A stretch of DNA of 24,409 nt from CAVPRW01 sp046727435 [NCBI: bacterium] (GCA_046727435.1 JBKPCR010000124.1:1-24409); one strand, 5' to 3'; positions 6,802 through 15,306 are shown, counted from the stretch's first letter. Numbers and translations are program-made. The notes: generated by a model not told the origin, from the letters alone.

Positions 6802-8160
6802 ATGGCACATATCCTCGTTGTCGATGATGAGCACAGCACCCTTGAGGCTTTAAGCGCAATCCTTCGCCGCGAAGGGCATGTGGTGTTTACGGCTGTCTCT
6901 GCGCAGGAGGCGCTGGTACAGCTTGAGGAGGGGGAGGAGCTAGACCTCCTGCTCAGCGATGTGAGAATGCCGAAAATGGATGGCCTGGAATTGCTGCGCC
7001 ACATCAAAGCGCACCAGGCTGAGATCGTGGTGATCATGATGTCTGGACATCAGGATGTCATGGCGGCGGTCGAGGCCATGAAAGCGGGAGCTTTTGATTA
7101 CCTAGTCAAACCATTCGGTCGGGAAGAGGTCGTGCGCACCATCCAGAAAGCTTTGGCCCATCGCTCTCTGCTCGTGGAAAATCTGGCCCTGAAACGGCAG
7201 GTCCGTTACCAGGGTGTGCGTTCGCAAGTCATCGGCTCGAGTCCAGCCTGGCGAAAAGTCGTTGAGATGGTGGAGCAAATCGCCCCATCCAGGGCTACCG
7301 TACTCATTGCTGGAGAGAGCGGAACCGGAAAAGAGCTCATCGCTGGACTGATCCATCAGCTAAGCCCGCGCGCCGACCGGCCCTTCGTCACTCTCAATGC
7401 GGCCGCCCTCCCCGCCACGCTGTTAGAGGCAGAACTCTTTGGGCATGAGAAAGGAGCCTTTACCGGCGCACAACAGCGTAAGCTGGGGCGCTTTGAACTG
7501 GCAGATGGAGGGACGCTATTTCTGGACGAGATCGGCGACATGCCACCGGAGGTCCAAGTCAAGATCCTGCGGGTCCTGCAAGACGGCGCGTTCGAGCGCC
7601 TGGGGAGTACACGCACTCTGCAGGTGGATGTACGGGTTGTCGCGGCGACGAATAAAGATTTGATGCAAGAAGTCGAGGCCGGACGCTGGCGTCTCGACCT
7701 GTACTATCGACTGAATGTCATCTCCCTGCGCTTACCAGCGCTGCGCGAACGACGTGAGGATATTCCCTTGTTAGCGGCGCATTTTTTGCGTAAATACGCC
7801 GCGCAAAACAACAAGCAGGTGAGCGGTATCCAGCAGCAAGTGCTACAATCCCTGCAATCCGCCGACTGGCCGGGAAATGTGCGTGAGCTGGAGAACGTCA
7901 TCGAGCGGGCAGTGGTGTTGGCCAAAGACCCCATCATTGGCATCGCCGAATTGCCGGGCCATATTCAGGAAAAGGAACTTGCGCCTGCACCAGGCGATCA
8001 TTTCGCCCTGCCCTGTAATGCTACCCTCGCTGAGATCGAGCGCGAGGCGATTGTGCAAGCACTGCAGCACAGCGGAGGTAATCGTCAGGCCACCGCTCGG
8101 TCGTTGAATATTGGCCTGGCCACTTTGTACCGTAAGCTTAAGGAATACCGGCTTCAGTAG
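6802..8160 (+). CDS. NtrC-family sigma54-dependent response regulator
   Basis: A 452-residue regulator with three domains. The receiver (1-120) has acidic residues D8/D9, phospho-acceptor D53 (LLLSDVRMPKMDG), Ser81 and Lys103. The AAA+ domain (~142-375) has Walker A GESGTGKE (171-178), the sigma54-contacting GAFTGA loop (218-223) and Walker B FLDE (D242, E243). The C-terminal Fis-type helix-turn-helix is GGNRQATARSLNIGLATLYR. All residues needed to hydrolyse ATP and remodel sigma54 RNA polymerase are present, so it should be a working enhancer-binding protein. It is the only such protein in the window and sits amid many sigma54-type promoters with a shared dyad, so it is the best candidate to bind CTCA-N3-TGAG. 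It follows the kinase gene and is probably co-transcribed with it. Confidence 0.95.
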   Translation: MAHILVVDDEHSTLEALSAILRREGHVVFTAVSAQEALVQLEEGEELDLLLSDVRMPKMDGLELLRHIKAHQAEIVVIMMSGHQDVMAAVEAMKAGAFDYLVKPFGREEVVRTIQKALAHRSLLVENLALKRQVRYQGVRSQVIGSSPAWRKVVEMVEQIAPSRATVLIAGESGTGKELIAGLIHQLSPRADRPFVTLNAAALPATLLEAELFGHEKGAFTGAQQRKLGRFELADGGTLFLDEIGDMPPEVQVKILRVLQDGAFERLGSTRTLQVDVRVVAATNKDLMQEVEAGRWRLDLYYRLNVISLRLPALRERREDIPLLAAHFLRKYAAQNNKQVSGIQQQVLQSLQSADWPGNVRELENVIERAVVLAKDPIIGIAELPGHIQEKELAPAPGDHFALPCNATLAEIEREAIVQALQHSGGNRQATARSLNIGLATLYRKLKEYRLQ

Positions 8161-8255
8161 GTCAGCTTCTCCCGCCGGCATACCTCTGTGGACCACATAA
8201 CGCAGCATGTCGTGCTCGGCCCTGCAGGCACCTGTGTGGCTTTTTAGCGAGAGGA

Positions 8256-8627
8256 TTACGTTCGGCCTCGCCCATGGCGGTATCGGCTCTTGGGCGTCGG
8301 GGTCGCTGTTGGCGTCTGTTTCCCATCATTTCGCTGGTACAGCCGCAAGGATCGCTGATGTCGTTTGAGGAGTCGACGAGTGGCCACTAAGCTGTGGTGC
8401 AGATGCCACAGACTCGAAGTGGCCTCCTCCAACGTCCGTACCTGAGCGGTGACCTTGTCTTCATAGGCCAGCGTGTCCAGGATCTCGATTTGCTCCCATA
8501 GCCCGCGCAGCCGCTCCATCATGTTTTGGCCCCATTCGAAGAGCAAACGTTGGCCGCTAGCTTCCGCCTGAATCATGGCTGCTGCCGTGAGTTCCACCAT
8601 AACCGGTTGCAGATGGTCGCCTTGCAT
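8256..8627 (-). CDS. Phasin-like alpha-helical protein
   Basis: A 123-residue, mostly helical protein with no signal peptide and a basic, Thr/Pro-rich tail (PTATPTPKSRYRHGRGRT). The helical body (MVELTAAAMIQAEASGQRLL, then FEWGQNMMERLRGLWEQ) resembles phasin-family or polyhydroxyalkanoate-granule-associated proteins, but the match is by general character and not by a diagnostic motif. The start has a GAGGAG ribosome-binding site upstream. A sigma54-type promoter (8749-8764, minus strand) lies about 120 bp upstream, with two activator dyads behind it. A role at granule or membrane surfaces under stress is an inference. Confidence 0.6.
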   Translation of the reverse strand: MQGDHLQPVMVELTAAAMIQAEASGQRLLFEWGQNMMERLRGLWEQIEILDTLAYEDKVTAQVRTLEEATSSLWHLHHSLVATRRLLKRHQRSLRLYQRNDGKQTPTATPTPKSRYRHGRGRT

Positions 8628-8748
8628 CGTCGTCTCCTCTCAGTAGTCACAGCGCCCCGCAAAGGGTGGGCACAAGGGGAGAAGTGCACACCGCGCTCCC
8701 AGCACCCGACAAGAGAACTTGGCTGCGATTACCCCGCTGGATCAGTAG

Positions 8749-8764
8749 CGCAAACGGCATGCCA
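8749..8764 (-). promoter_or_regulatory. Sigma54 promoter for the phasin-like gene
   Basis: On the minus strand this reads TGGCATGCCGTTTGCG, with GG and GC exactly ten bases apart and a TTTGC -12 box. It is nearly the same sequence as the promoter at 15145. It faces the gene starting at 8627. Confidence 0.7.
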
Positions 8765-8855
8765 GCGGCAGCGCTGCGATCGAAGAGTCTCTCGGGCGCA
8801 GTGGCTAGACCGATCAGCGCGCGGAGGTTGGGAGCTTACATCGAGCTAAATGTAT

Positions 8856-8897
8856 TTCAGTTTGAGAGATTGCTTCGAAACGCCCTCTCAATTTGGA
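8856..8897. promoter_or_regulatory. Paired activator dyads upstream of the 8749 promoter
   Basis: TTCAGTTTGAG (8856-8866) and CTCAATTTGGA (8887-8897) have centres 31 bp apart, i.e. on the same face of the helix. They lie about 100-130 bp upstream of the -24 element. Each matches CTCA-N3-TGAG with one or two mismatches. Confidence 0.5.
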
Positions 8898-9200
8898 AGG
8901 GAATGTGACGTCCGCGGTCAAGGCACGTTGGGCGGGGCAACCGTTGCGCCTAGTCTTGGCGCGCCGCCTCCATGTTCGGCATGGTCAGGATCACAGTTCA
9001 GACTCCTCGCGAGGCGGCTAAGCGGTTGGAGCATCTCTCGGCTGTGGGCCAGTGTTGCGGTCGCAGTGCCTCCCTCATGACTATCTCGCCATCCCCGAGG
9101 AGTGGTTGCAGCAGGACTTGGTAGAAGGCTTTTGCGATGGACGGAGCTATCTGTGTTCCCTCATGTCGAGAGGCCGGGATGGAGCTGTCCGTGACTTCAC
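8898..9200. other. Spacer with no recognised gene
   Basis: Short frames occur on both strands but none carries a recognisable domain or a good ribosome-binding site. It lies between the regulatory region of the phasin-like gene and the 3' end of the kinase/ATPase gene. No terminator hairpin was seen. Confidence 0.4.
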
Positions 9201-10772
9201 TTATAGTCTCTGCTCCTGGATGGCGGTGAGCGCCTGTTGTACGCACGCTTCAATACTTTCAGTTGTGTCCAGGCGCACCCAACAAATTTCCTCGTCGGTT
9301 TGCATCGGTTCATAATCGCGCCGAAATGGGCTCAAGATTTCCTCGCGTGCATCGGATATTGACGCGGATGAGCGCGCACGTTCTCGCAGCCGTGCCCGCA
9401 GCGCCGCTTCGGGCGCCCAGCACTCAAGCACACAGCACTGCGCCTTCATCTCCTGTGCTAAGGATGCCATGCGTTGACGTTCAGCCCGTTTAGCAAAGGA
9501 GGCATCGAGGATCACCGAATCTTCCCGATTCAGGGTCTGGCGCGCCAGGTCGGCGAGCGCGTCATAGGTGCGCCGGGTCGTGGCAGCACTATATAATCCC
9601 GTGCCGTATGCCGCCTGCTGGGAAGTCTCGGGCGTAACCCCGGCCAGTTCTTTGCGCACGCGATCTGAGCTGAACAGGGCCAGGTCTAAAGCCGTGGCGA
9701 TGCCATCTGCCACAGTACTTTTGCCGCTGGCGATGAGCCCCATCATGAGCAGCAATAATGGACGTGTGAGGCGCTCCGCATAGTGGGCCGCGAGCAAAAA
9801 ATAGGACTCTGCCCGATGCTGCAGCTGTAAGCGCAGTTCGGGAGGTAGAGATGCGTGGAGACGAATGCTCGTCACCTTGCCACGGACATAAGCACGGTAA
9901 CAACGGTAGAAATCTAGCAAGCGATACATCGAGACATCCCTGGAGTGCCGGACGTAGGCGCGCACGAACTGGTGTGCCATTGCCGGAGCTCCCAGACGTT
10001 CCAGGTCGACCGCAAGAAAGGCTACTTCGGAGCTGACGTCGATGAAGCGAAAGCGTTGATTGAATTCGATGCAGTCGATAATCTGCACCTGTCGCGGTTC
10101 AAAATAAATATGCTCGGCGCGAAGGTCCCCATGGCAATCGCGGATCCGTTCTTCTTGAACGCGTTGGACAAACCAGGCAGCACGGCGGGTAGTGAAAGCG
10201 GTCACCGCTTGCTGGATCTGCATGTAGGTCTGTTCGGACAGAGTATGGCCGATATCGTCCGCCGTCTGAGCAAAGTTCTCCTCCCAGTCAACCCTAACCT
10301 GCTCCAGGGTGCCGTAGGACTCGCAGGACGCGGGCAGGGGATGATCGGCGTGGAAGGTTGACAGCCGCCGAGCTACGTCCTCTATAGTCTCCTCTGTGAC
10401 CGCATCCCGGTGCAGGAGAGCCTCCAGAGAACGCTCGGTGGGCAGACGGCGCATTTTGACAGCGTATTCGACGACTGGGCCGTGGTCGTCGAAGGTGTAG
10501 TGCTGATCGTCCTGGTGAAGCGCCGCCACCTCCAGATATACCCCGGAGCTCAAGCGACGGTTCAGGGTGAGCTCTTGCTCGCAGTAGAAACGGCGCTGGT
10601 CCAGGGTCGAGAAATCGAGAAATCCCAAGTCAACGGGTTTCTTGATTTTGTAGACGTACCGATCTGTCAAGAAAACCAGCGAGATGTGCGTCTCGCGGAC
10701 CTCGACGGTCGTGGTAGGTTCGGGATAGACAGCCGGATCCTGCAGGACCTCGCGTAAGACTGCGATATCCAT
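9201..10772 (-). CDS. Fused aminoglycoside-phosphotransferase-like kinase / P-loop ATPase
   Basis: A 523-residue two-domain protein. The N-terminal half (~1-335) is a kinase-like fold of the APH family: a Lys-rich strand YVYKIKKPVDLGFLDFST, catalytic-loop HGDLRAEH (214-221) and metal-binding IIDCIEF (Asp233). The C-terminal half is a P-loop kinase-like ATPase with Walker A GLIASGKST (345-353) and a later VILDASF strand. This fused architecture is a known widespread family of unproven substrate, so antibiotic resistance should not be assumed. An AAGGAG site six bases before ATG 10772 fixes the start. No correctly spaced -24/-12 pair was found; one candidate (10883-10895) has a 9-base gap. Confidence 0.88.
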   Translation of the reverse strand: MDIAVLREVLQDPAVYPEPTTTVEVRETHISLVFLTDRYVYKIKKPVDLGFLDFSTLDQRRFYCEQELTLNRRLSSGVYLEVAALHQDDQHYTFDDHGPVVEYAVKMRRLPTERSLEALLHRDAVTEETIEDVARRLSTFHADHPLPASCESYGTLEQVRVDWEENFAQTADDIGHTLSEQTYMQIQQAVTAFTTRRAAWFVQRVQEERIRDCHGDLRAEHIYFEPRQVQIIDCIEFNQRFRFIDVSSEVAFLAVDLERLGAPAMAHQFVRAYVRHSRDVSMYRLLDFYRCYRAYVRGKVTSIRLHASLPPELRLQLQHRAESYFLLAAHYAERLTRPLLLLMMGLIASGKSTVADGIATALDLALFSSDRVRKELAGVTPETSQQAAYGTGLYSAATTRRTYDALADLARQTLNREDSVILDASFAKRAERQRMASLAQEMKAQCCVLECWAPEAALRARLRERARSSASISDAREEILSPFRRDYEPMQTDEEICWVRLDTTESIEACVQQALTAIQEQRL

Positions 10773-11344
10773 CAGAGTCTCCTTGAGGCGTCAAAACGCG
10801 TAGCCAAAGGCGTTCCGCTGGCACTGGCCTAGCCTCTGGAAATCAATGAGGTCATACTCAGGGCCCATTTCATGTTCAACCTGCAAATAGCAGCCGTTGA
10901 AGGCAGGGTTAAAGGAATTGTGAGAACTCTCAACACGCGGGGGTTACATACGACACTCCGTGAAGCAAAGCGGGGTGAAAAACCTGCGCGAACGTCTCAT
11001 GTTTCCATCTCATACACCATTGTCTTATCGATATATCAGCCGTATATCTCGATAAGACATACTCCCATGGCAGAGAGTAGTCAATGTGTCTTACCACCAA
11101 AAATTTCGCGCTTACTGCCGGGAAGCCACTACCCACTGTTCCCAAAGGCCAAGCCGGAAGCGGCACACCTCCAGGCGATGGCTCCCTTGATGTCAGTCCT
11201 GAAAGCAGGGGCCGTGGCACACCCCAGAACGACGGCGAACAAGCCGACGTTCTGCATAGAATATATGAGGTGCTGATCGCAGCCGCTGAGGCCATGGGGG
11301 ATGACGGATGCCAGCCTCACGGGCCTGGTCTGCGACGCTCGGTG
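10773..11344. other. Intergenic region containing a long inverted repeat
   Basis: I see no convincing gene in these ~570 bases. They hold an inverted repeat at 11021-11059 (listed separately) and an inverted half-site pair, GTGAGAACTCTCAAC (about 10919-10933), which uses the same GAG/CTC words as the activator dyads but in outward order. Confidence 0.4.
11021..11059. repeat. Long inverted repeat TGTCTTATCGA...TCGATAAGACA
   Basis: Perfect 11-base arms, TGTCTTATCGA (11021-11031) and TCGATAAGACA (11049-11059), are extended inward by TATA-rich sequence with a two-base offset. The element is AT-rich compared with its surroundings. It may be an operator for a dimeric regulator, a hairpin, or the end of a lost mobile element. 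The sequence alone does not decide. Confidence 0.6.
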
Positions 11345-11743
11345 TCACTCTCGACCCGATTCCTCGAGCGTAATGGCGCGCTCCCCTGGACTCGACCCCA
11401 CGGTCCCCTCTCTCGGCCCAGTTGCTGGCAAGGGTGTTGCTTGCACTATGACAAAATTCCCCACCGCTAACTCATCGATGAGGATGAGCTGATCCGCACG
11501 CTTCAGCCAGGTCCCCGATAGAATGGCCAAAGAGACCTCCTGCCCCCCCGGCTGGGCCAGGACGACGGAGCCTTCACACGTGCCAGGCTGCATGCCACAA
11601 CGATCGATCTTGATAGACTTGATTTGCCCCCGATACTGCTTGACCGGTGCCTGCCGTGGTTCGCCCGCACTTCCCCATGACACCCAGCCCCCGAAAAGCA
11701 CCGTACAGAGTAGGACCACTACAATCGTGTTGACGCGTCGCAT
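11345..11743 (-). CDS. Secreted small protein of unknown function
   Basis: A 132-residue protein with a clear signal peptide (MRRVNTIVVVLLCTVLFGGW, cleavage probably after WGSAG). The mature part contains KQYRGQIKSIKIDRCG, a second cysteine nine residues on (GTCEG), and beta-rich segments (SVVLAQPGGQEVSLAIL, NFVIVQATPLP) that suggest a small OB- or barrel-like fold. I do not recognise the family. A GGAGGAGG site precedes ATG 11743. A consensus sigma54-type promoter lies about 200 bp upstream with two activator dyads further up, so it is one of the best-supported regulon members. Its 5' leader of about 190 bases has no gene I can support. Confidence 0.75.
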   Translation of the reverse strand: MRRVNTIVVVLLCTVLFGGWVSWGSAGEPRQAPVKQYRGQIKSIKIDRCGMQPGTCEGSVVLAQPGGQEVSLAILSGTWLKRADQLILIDELAVGNFVIVQATPLPATGPREGTVGSSPGERAITLEESGRE

Positions 11744-11943
11744 AACGATACCTCCTCCACAAACCTGACCTCCTGCTCGACCCCCGAACGGACAATTGGG
11801 GCCAAGGGCCTTTCACCCTATATGTTTCACGCCTGCACAGGCGTGCCGTCGGCCACCGCATCGATGTTCACATGAGATCTCCCTCCGTGTCCGGGTGCAC
11901 TCCTGAAGACAGCACGCCCATGGGGAGCATCCCAGATAAATGG

Positions 11944-11959
11944 AGCAACAGGCGTGCCA
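11944..11959 (-). promoter_or_regulatory. Sigma54 promoter for the 11743 gene
   Basis: On the minus strand this reads TGGCACGCCTGTTGCT, a full match to the consensus TGGCACG-N4-TTGCW. Two activator dyads lie 170-210 bp further upstream (12129-12168). Confidence 0.8.
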
Positions 11960-12128
11960 GAGCAGGACGGCGCGAGGTCAAGGGCTAAGGGGGAATCGGC
12001 GCATGAGCCCCATGTCTCTCCCCAGTGGTATCCACATGCGGCCGACGGATCTCGGCGCCCGGCAGGGCATGTACCGGCGAGTCACGGCAGCGACGCATGA
12101 ACGCCATGCGTCTGTACTAGCGATCCAT

Positions 12129-12168
12129 TTCATAATGAGAGTTTCCCCTGTTCATCTCTCAATGTGAG
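12129..12168. promoter_or_regulatory. Paired activator dyads upstream of the 11944 promoter
   Basis: TTCATAATGAG (12129-12139) and the perfect CTCAATGTGAG (12158-12168) have centres 29 bp apart. They sit about 170-210 bp upstream of the minus-strand sigma54 promoter. Confidence 0.65.
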
Positions 12169-12729
12169 CCAGAGGCTGAGCCACTCGGCCCATGCAGGAA
12201 CTCAGTACGGGGTCGGCGCCAGCTCCGGCCTCAACGAAGCAGCCGGGTGTACAGCCGTCCCAAGTGGACCTGTGCGAATGCCGCGGTTCCCCCACCTGAC
12301 GTCATGGCATCATTATTGGCATTACGAACAGCAGCGCCGTCATGGCAGGAGAAGTTCGGCCAGCAGATTCACCGCGTGCAGCAAGTTGCAGAGGAAGAGG
12401 ATAACAAGACGACCCACCATGCTAATGTAGAAGCAAAACACCATGGCTGGAAGACAGAAGTATCACCCATGGGGCGGGAGGCGAGTGTGATGCGTTATCA
12501 TCCATTTCGGATCTTCCTTTTCGCAGACACATTGGGACCGACTACCCCAGGAAATGCTGCCCTGGAGGGCACGCTTCAACACATTACGGGCGAACTAGTG
12601 CCCATGCCAACTCTGATGATGCCACTCTTGCCCTGCTGGACCAAAACCTGGACCTCTTCACCCCTGACGGGATGCCGCCGCGTCCGTCGCACCGAGCGGA
12701 AGATGCCAGGTACTATTTGCTACGTGCTC
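12169..12729. other. Region without a confident gene
   Basis: Several frames are open but none is convincing. On the plus strand a frame without a start codon (about 12426-12800) reads ATLALLDQNLDLFTPDG and then ARYYLLRALTAWAAA, which looks protein-like and may be a remnant. On the minus strand a 34-codon hydrophobic frame (12340-12444, LVILFLCNLLHAVNLLAELL) has no ribosome-binding site. Neither is annotated as a gene. Confidence 0.35.
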
Positions 12730-13176
12730 TCACGGCATGGGCAGCCGCGTCGCCAGCTCATCGCCCACGCCGGGGAGGGTTTCAATATCGACGGTGATCG
12801 GGGCAAGCTTGATCCGAACTCCCATGGGGTCAAGGGTGATCATTGCGAGCGCGAGGCGCACCACGTCCGTCGTGCGGCCCGGATCGCGCAGGGTCGCTGG
12901 CGCGGTGAACACCTGCTCCATGACTGGGATCCTGCCCCCGGTATGGTGGGTGGCTGTGCCGTTGAGCACGCCGGTCAGGCGGAGATGGCCCGCGGCATCC
13001 AGGGTGCAGGCGACGATCCTGAGTGTGCCGACGAAGTCCCCCCTCGGCAGGACCGCCCCATGGACGGGTACGGGGTCCAGCCCCTCGTCGTTCGGCGGCG
13101 TGGCCGCGTGTAATGGCACCAGCGTTGCCACACCCACCACCACGATCAGCCCAGATAGGATGCGTCGAGTGGTCAT
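12730..13176 (-). CDS. Secreted protein of unknown function
   Basis: A 148-residue protein with a signal peptide (ILSGLIVVVGVATLVPLHAA). The mature part has beta-rich repeats: FVGTLRIVACTLDAAGHLRL, TGVLNGTATH, VRLALAMITLDPMGVRIKL, and APITVDIETLPGVGDELATR. The layout recalls small exported proteins annotated only as hypothetical, whose domain sets out a lipid-like 'LDLGPLxLxxxG' pattern. I do not assign a function. The ATG at 13176 is chosen for its GGAGG site; the longer frame to 13509 lacks one. A consensus sigma54-type promoter lies 75-90 bp upstream, but no clear activator dyad was found within 270 bp. Bases 13268-13537 hold no other gene. Confidence 0.72.
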   Translation of the reverse strand: MTTRRILSGLIVVVGVATLVPLHAATPPNDEGLDPVPVHGAVLPRGDFVGTLRIVACTLDAAGHLRLTGVLNGTATHHTGGRIPVMEQVFTAPATLRDPGRTTDVVRLALAMITLDPMGVRIKLAPITVDIETLPGVGDELATRLPMP

Positions 13177-13251
13177 GATATGTTCCTCCAGGTCTGGGTT
13201 CACTCCGTAGAAGATCCCTCCCCTGAGGGGGCTGTCTACTGACCTCACCGC

Positions 13252-13267
13252 AGCAATCAACGTGCCA
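13252..13267 (-). promoter_or_regulatory. Sigma54 promoter for the 13176 gene
   Basis: On the minus strand this reads TGGCACGTTGATTGCT, a full consensus match with ten bases between GG and GC. Unlike the other promoters it has no good CTCA-N3-TGAG dyad upstream, only half-sites (TATGAG at about 13294, CTCAATG at about 13405). The upstream region may have been rearranged. Confidence 0.75.
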
Positions 13268-13537
13268 GACCATGACAGAGCGACGGGCGGGCGTATGAGA
13301 GGTCGCCGCCCATCCGTCCCAATCGACGCGACGATGCTGGCAGTGTGCGGCAGCAAAGATCGGCGGCCGGGCGGTGTTATGTGGGGGCACCACGGCTGTG
13401 ATGCCTCAATGCGGGGCTGAACGCCATCGCATGCCAGACATGGCGAGGAATGGCCACGGCCTAGAAGTGGGCCCACGTTCCTGCATATCTTTGCCATACC
13501 CATGATCACACGGCCGCACCGGACTCCATCAGGCTGG

Positions 13538-14056
13538 TCATCCTGGTGTGGCGGCTTGAAGGATTTTTCCCACCATGCTCGTCTGCACGAGCGGGCGCTT
13601 CTCCCCTGGCTGGACCATCACGACGGCACAGGGGGCGTGGCGGCTGACCGCCGTGGCCGTCCCGCCCACGAGGTTATCGAGAAAGCGGCCTTTGCTATGC
13701 GCGCCAATGACCAAGAGGTCGACCCCGAGTGCCTCGGCGGTGGCAACGATCAGCTGGCGTGGATCACCTACCTTTAATAGCCGCATGATGGGGGGCTCGT
13801 GGATCGGCACACCAGTCAGGAAGGCCGTCATCTTCGTCGCCATTAGCTCGTCCATCCGGAGCACCTCGGTGTCCCGATAGCGGGCCAACTCCACGGAAGA
13901 AAGGCTTAGCGACTCAGGCTTCTCGTCGTCGTAGTCATACACACTCAGGACCGACAGCTGCGCTCCAGACCCGTTGGCCAGGGCGACCGCGGCCTCACGG
14001 GCCGCCACGGCATGTGGGCTGAACTCGTCCCATTGTGGGGGGATTAACCGGGCTAC
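13538..14056 (-). pseudogene. Universal stress protein missing its start codon
   Basis: The frame encodes a UspA-family protein (ARLIPPQWDEFSPHAVAARE, then VYDYDDEKPESL, LARYRDTEVLRMDELM, LLVIGAHSKGRFLDNLVGG and SRHAPCAVVMVQPGEK). It closely parallels the intact paralogue at 16293-16790. Aligned with that paralogue it lacks only about the first six residues: in frame, a TGA stop immediately precedes the GTA that starts VARLIPP. The only in-frame start is GTG 14008, inside the domain and without a ribosome-binding site; using it would delete the first beta strand. The 5' end abuts the 3' end of a different broken gene, so a deletion joint is likely. Confidence 0.7.
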
Positions 14057-14202
14057 TCAAGGGGGAGGCGTTTCAGGAGATTGCGTAGACAGATGAAAGG
14101 CACTGGCAGCAACGCAGGGAGGGTCAGCAGTTGGGCCGCACCAGGCACCGGGAGCGACAACGCAGCACCGGCAGGGCCGGACGTTCGGAGGCGGGGAAGA
14201 GA
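14053..14202 (-). pseudogene. 3' remnant of an unidentified gene joined to the broken stress-protein gene
   Basis: After a stop, a 49-codon frame without a start runs to TAG at 14053. It reads PVPGAAQLLTLPALLPVPF followed by ICLRNLLKRLPLE. This looks like the C-terminal hydrophobic helix and basic tail of a membrane protein. Its stop overlaps the first preserved codon of the adjoining stress-protein frame, as expected if a deletion fused the two. I do not recognise the parent family. Confidence 0.4.
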
Positions 14203-14387
14203 CTAGCCATCCGCTTGTTCATCGACGAGCTCCTTCTCTGTCATAGCCTCTGCCATCGCGGGCATCAGCCACACAGACATGGAAGCATCTTCGTAATGTA
14301 GGGCAGTAAGCAGGGGACGTCAACCGGTCTAGGCATTGTATGCCGCCCATACTGATACGAGTTGTATCGGGATTACTTATGAGATAA

Positions 14388-14585
14388 CGTCTCATCAAGC
14401 TTGTAGATTCCACCATGCTGGAGGTTCGAAAACTGATACGAGCCAGTGACCATAAAGTTTCCAAATCTATCGAATATTTTGGCAAGAATTATTATGGATC
14501 GCATTACGGCTTCCAGCTCCATACTGTTATTAATCTGCAGGGAAATCTATGCGGTATTGTGCTTACTCTCACAAAATATTCATGA
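14388..14585 (+). pseudogene. DDE transposase fragment (IS982/IS4-5-like)
   Basis: The frame reads LIKLVDSTMLEVRK, DHKVSKSIEYFGKNYYGSHY, then GFQLHTVINLQGNLCGIVLT before a stop. The VDST (first catalytic Asp), the GSHYGFQLH block and the following strand are typical of the catalytic core of DDE transposases such as IS982. Both ends are missing: a TAA lies just upstream and the frame ends where the next conserved block should begin. Two short palindromes lie just upstream (GATACGAGTTGTATC at 14354-14368 and TGAGATAACGTCTCA at 14380-14394). The local DNA is more AT-rich than its neighbours. It is a dead relic. Confidence 0.7.
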
Positions 14586-14929
14586 TCCGAAACAAAAGAA
14601 AAAACTCCTGGCATTAGTGTGTGCGCTCTCAGAACATCCACACATGCAAAGTGGCTCACAACCAGGGAGGTCAGCCGTCCATAAACGGAACTGGGACGCA
14701 GCGACAGCCAGTGCCACCTCTGCTCAGCCCTGGGTTGTCAGACGCCCCAGCAGTTTGAATGGAGATAGCATACCAGCCATGGTGCTCAGCCCTGGCTAAC
14801 TGGGCGCCAGGTTTCGGCTCAGGCCATCTAATCCTTGGCGCATCGGAAACCTTCCTCCCAGGAGGACTCCACGTCGCAAATGCCCGCAGTGATGGGAGCA
14901 CCGTCAAATTCTCGAACCGGTGTCGTGCT
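14586..14929. other. Tail of the transposase relic and non-coding DNA
   Basis: The first part is AT-rich and probably still derived from the insertion sequence, but no further transposase motif can be read. The second part is GC-rich and holds no recognisable gene. Confidence 0.35.
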
Positions 14930-14981
14930 CTCAGATTGAGAGAGAGTTATTCCACGATCAGGTTTTACCTCTCAACTTGAG
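14930..14981. promoter_or_regulatory. Two perfect activator dyads upstream of the 15145 promoter
   Basis: CTCAGATTGAG (14930-14940) and CTCAACTTGAG (14971-14981) are both perfect CTCA-N3-TGAG dyads. Their centres are 41 bp apart (about four helical turns). The flanks add GAG/CTC bases to both. They lie about 165-215 bp upstream of the -24 element. Confidence 0.72.
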
Positions 14982-15144
14982 AGGTGTCAAGAGGCTGCTC
15001 GCACCTGGCTGCCTCGCCCTGTTATGGCTACGACGACGCCTGCAGGCGGAGTCATCCGAAGTATGTGAGGCAAGCCTCAGGGCGCTGAGCACCTAGGGAT
15101 AGATGCATGGCAAGATGCGCGGCTCACCCGGCGAATCGAGACTA

Positions 15145-15160
15145 TGGCATGCCGATTGCT
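15145..15160 (+). promoter_or_regulatory. Sigma54 promoter for the PRC-barrel gene
   Basis: TGGCATGCCGATTGCT has GG and GC ten bases apart and a TTGCT -12 box. The ~135-base leader contains a small perfect hairpin GGAGAG-CAT-CTCTCC (about 15188-15202) and a second, GGTGG...CCACC (about 15270-15288), just before the ribosome-binding site. Confidence 0.75.
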
Positions 15161-15306
15161 CTTCAACAAGGATGGGCGCCCTTAGAAGGAGAGCATCTCT
15201 CCCCTACTCGCGACGATCTGATGGAATTTCCCCCAAGTAATTGTTTCACCCGAGTGTGGGAACGGGAAGGTGGGACCAAAATCCACCTCACGAAGGGAGG
15301 TACAGC

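Noticed and set aside
10883-10895. Minus-strand -24/-12-like pair upstream of the kinase/ATPase gene (reads CGGCTGCTATTTGCA)
   Set aside because: Only nine bases separate GG and GC; sigma54 promoters rarely tolerate this, and no full activator dyad lies upstream.
12303-12320. TGGCATCATTATTGGCAT on the plus strand, downstream of the 12129/12158 dyads
   Set aside because: GG to GC is 11 bases; the dyads are explained by the consensus minus-strand promoter at 11944.
12247-13113. Long plus-strand open frame
   Set aside because: Its second half is antisense to the secreted protein gene at 12730-13176, which has a signal peptide, ribosome-binding site and promoter; the content is unlike any protein family.
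14446-14799. Plus-strand open frame over the AT-rich segment
   Set aside because: It is out of phase with the recognisable transposase relic at 14388-14585, which explains the sequence better.
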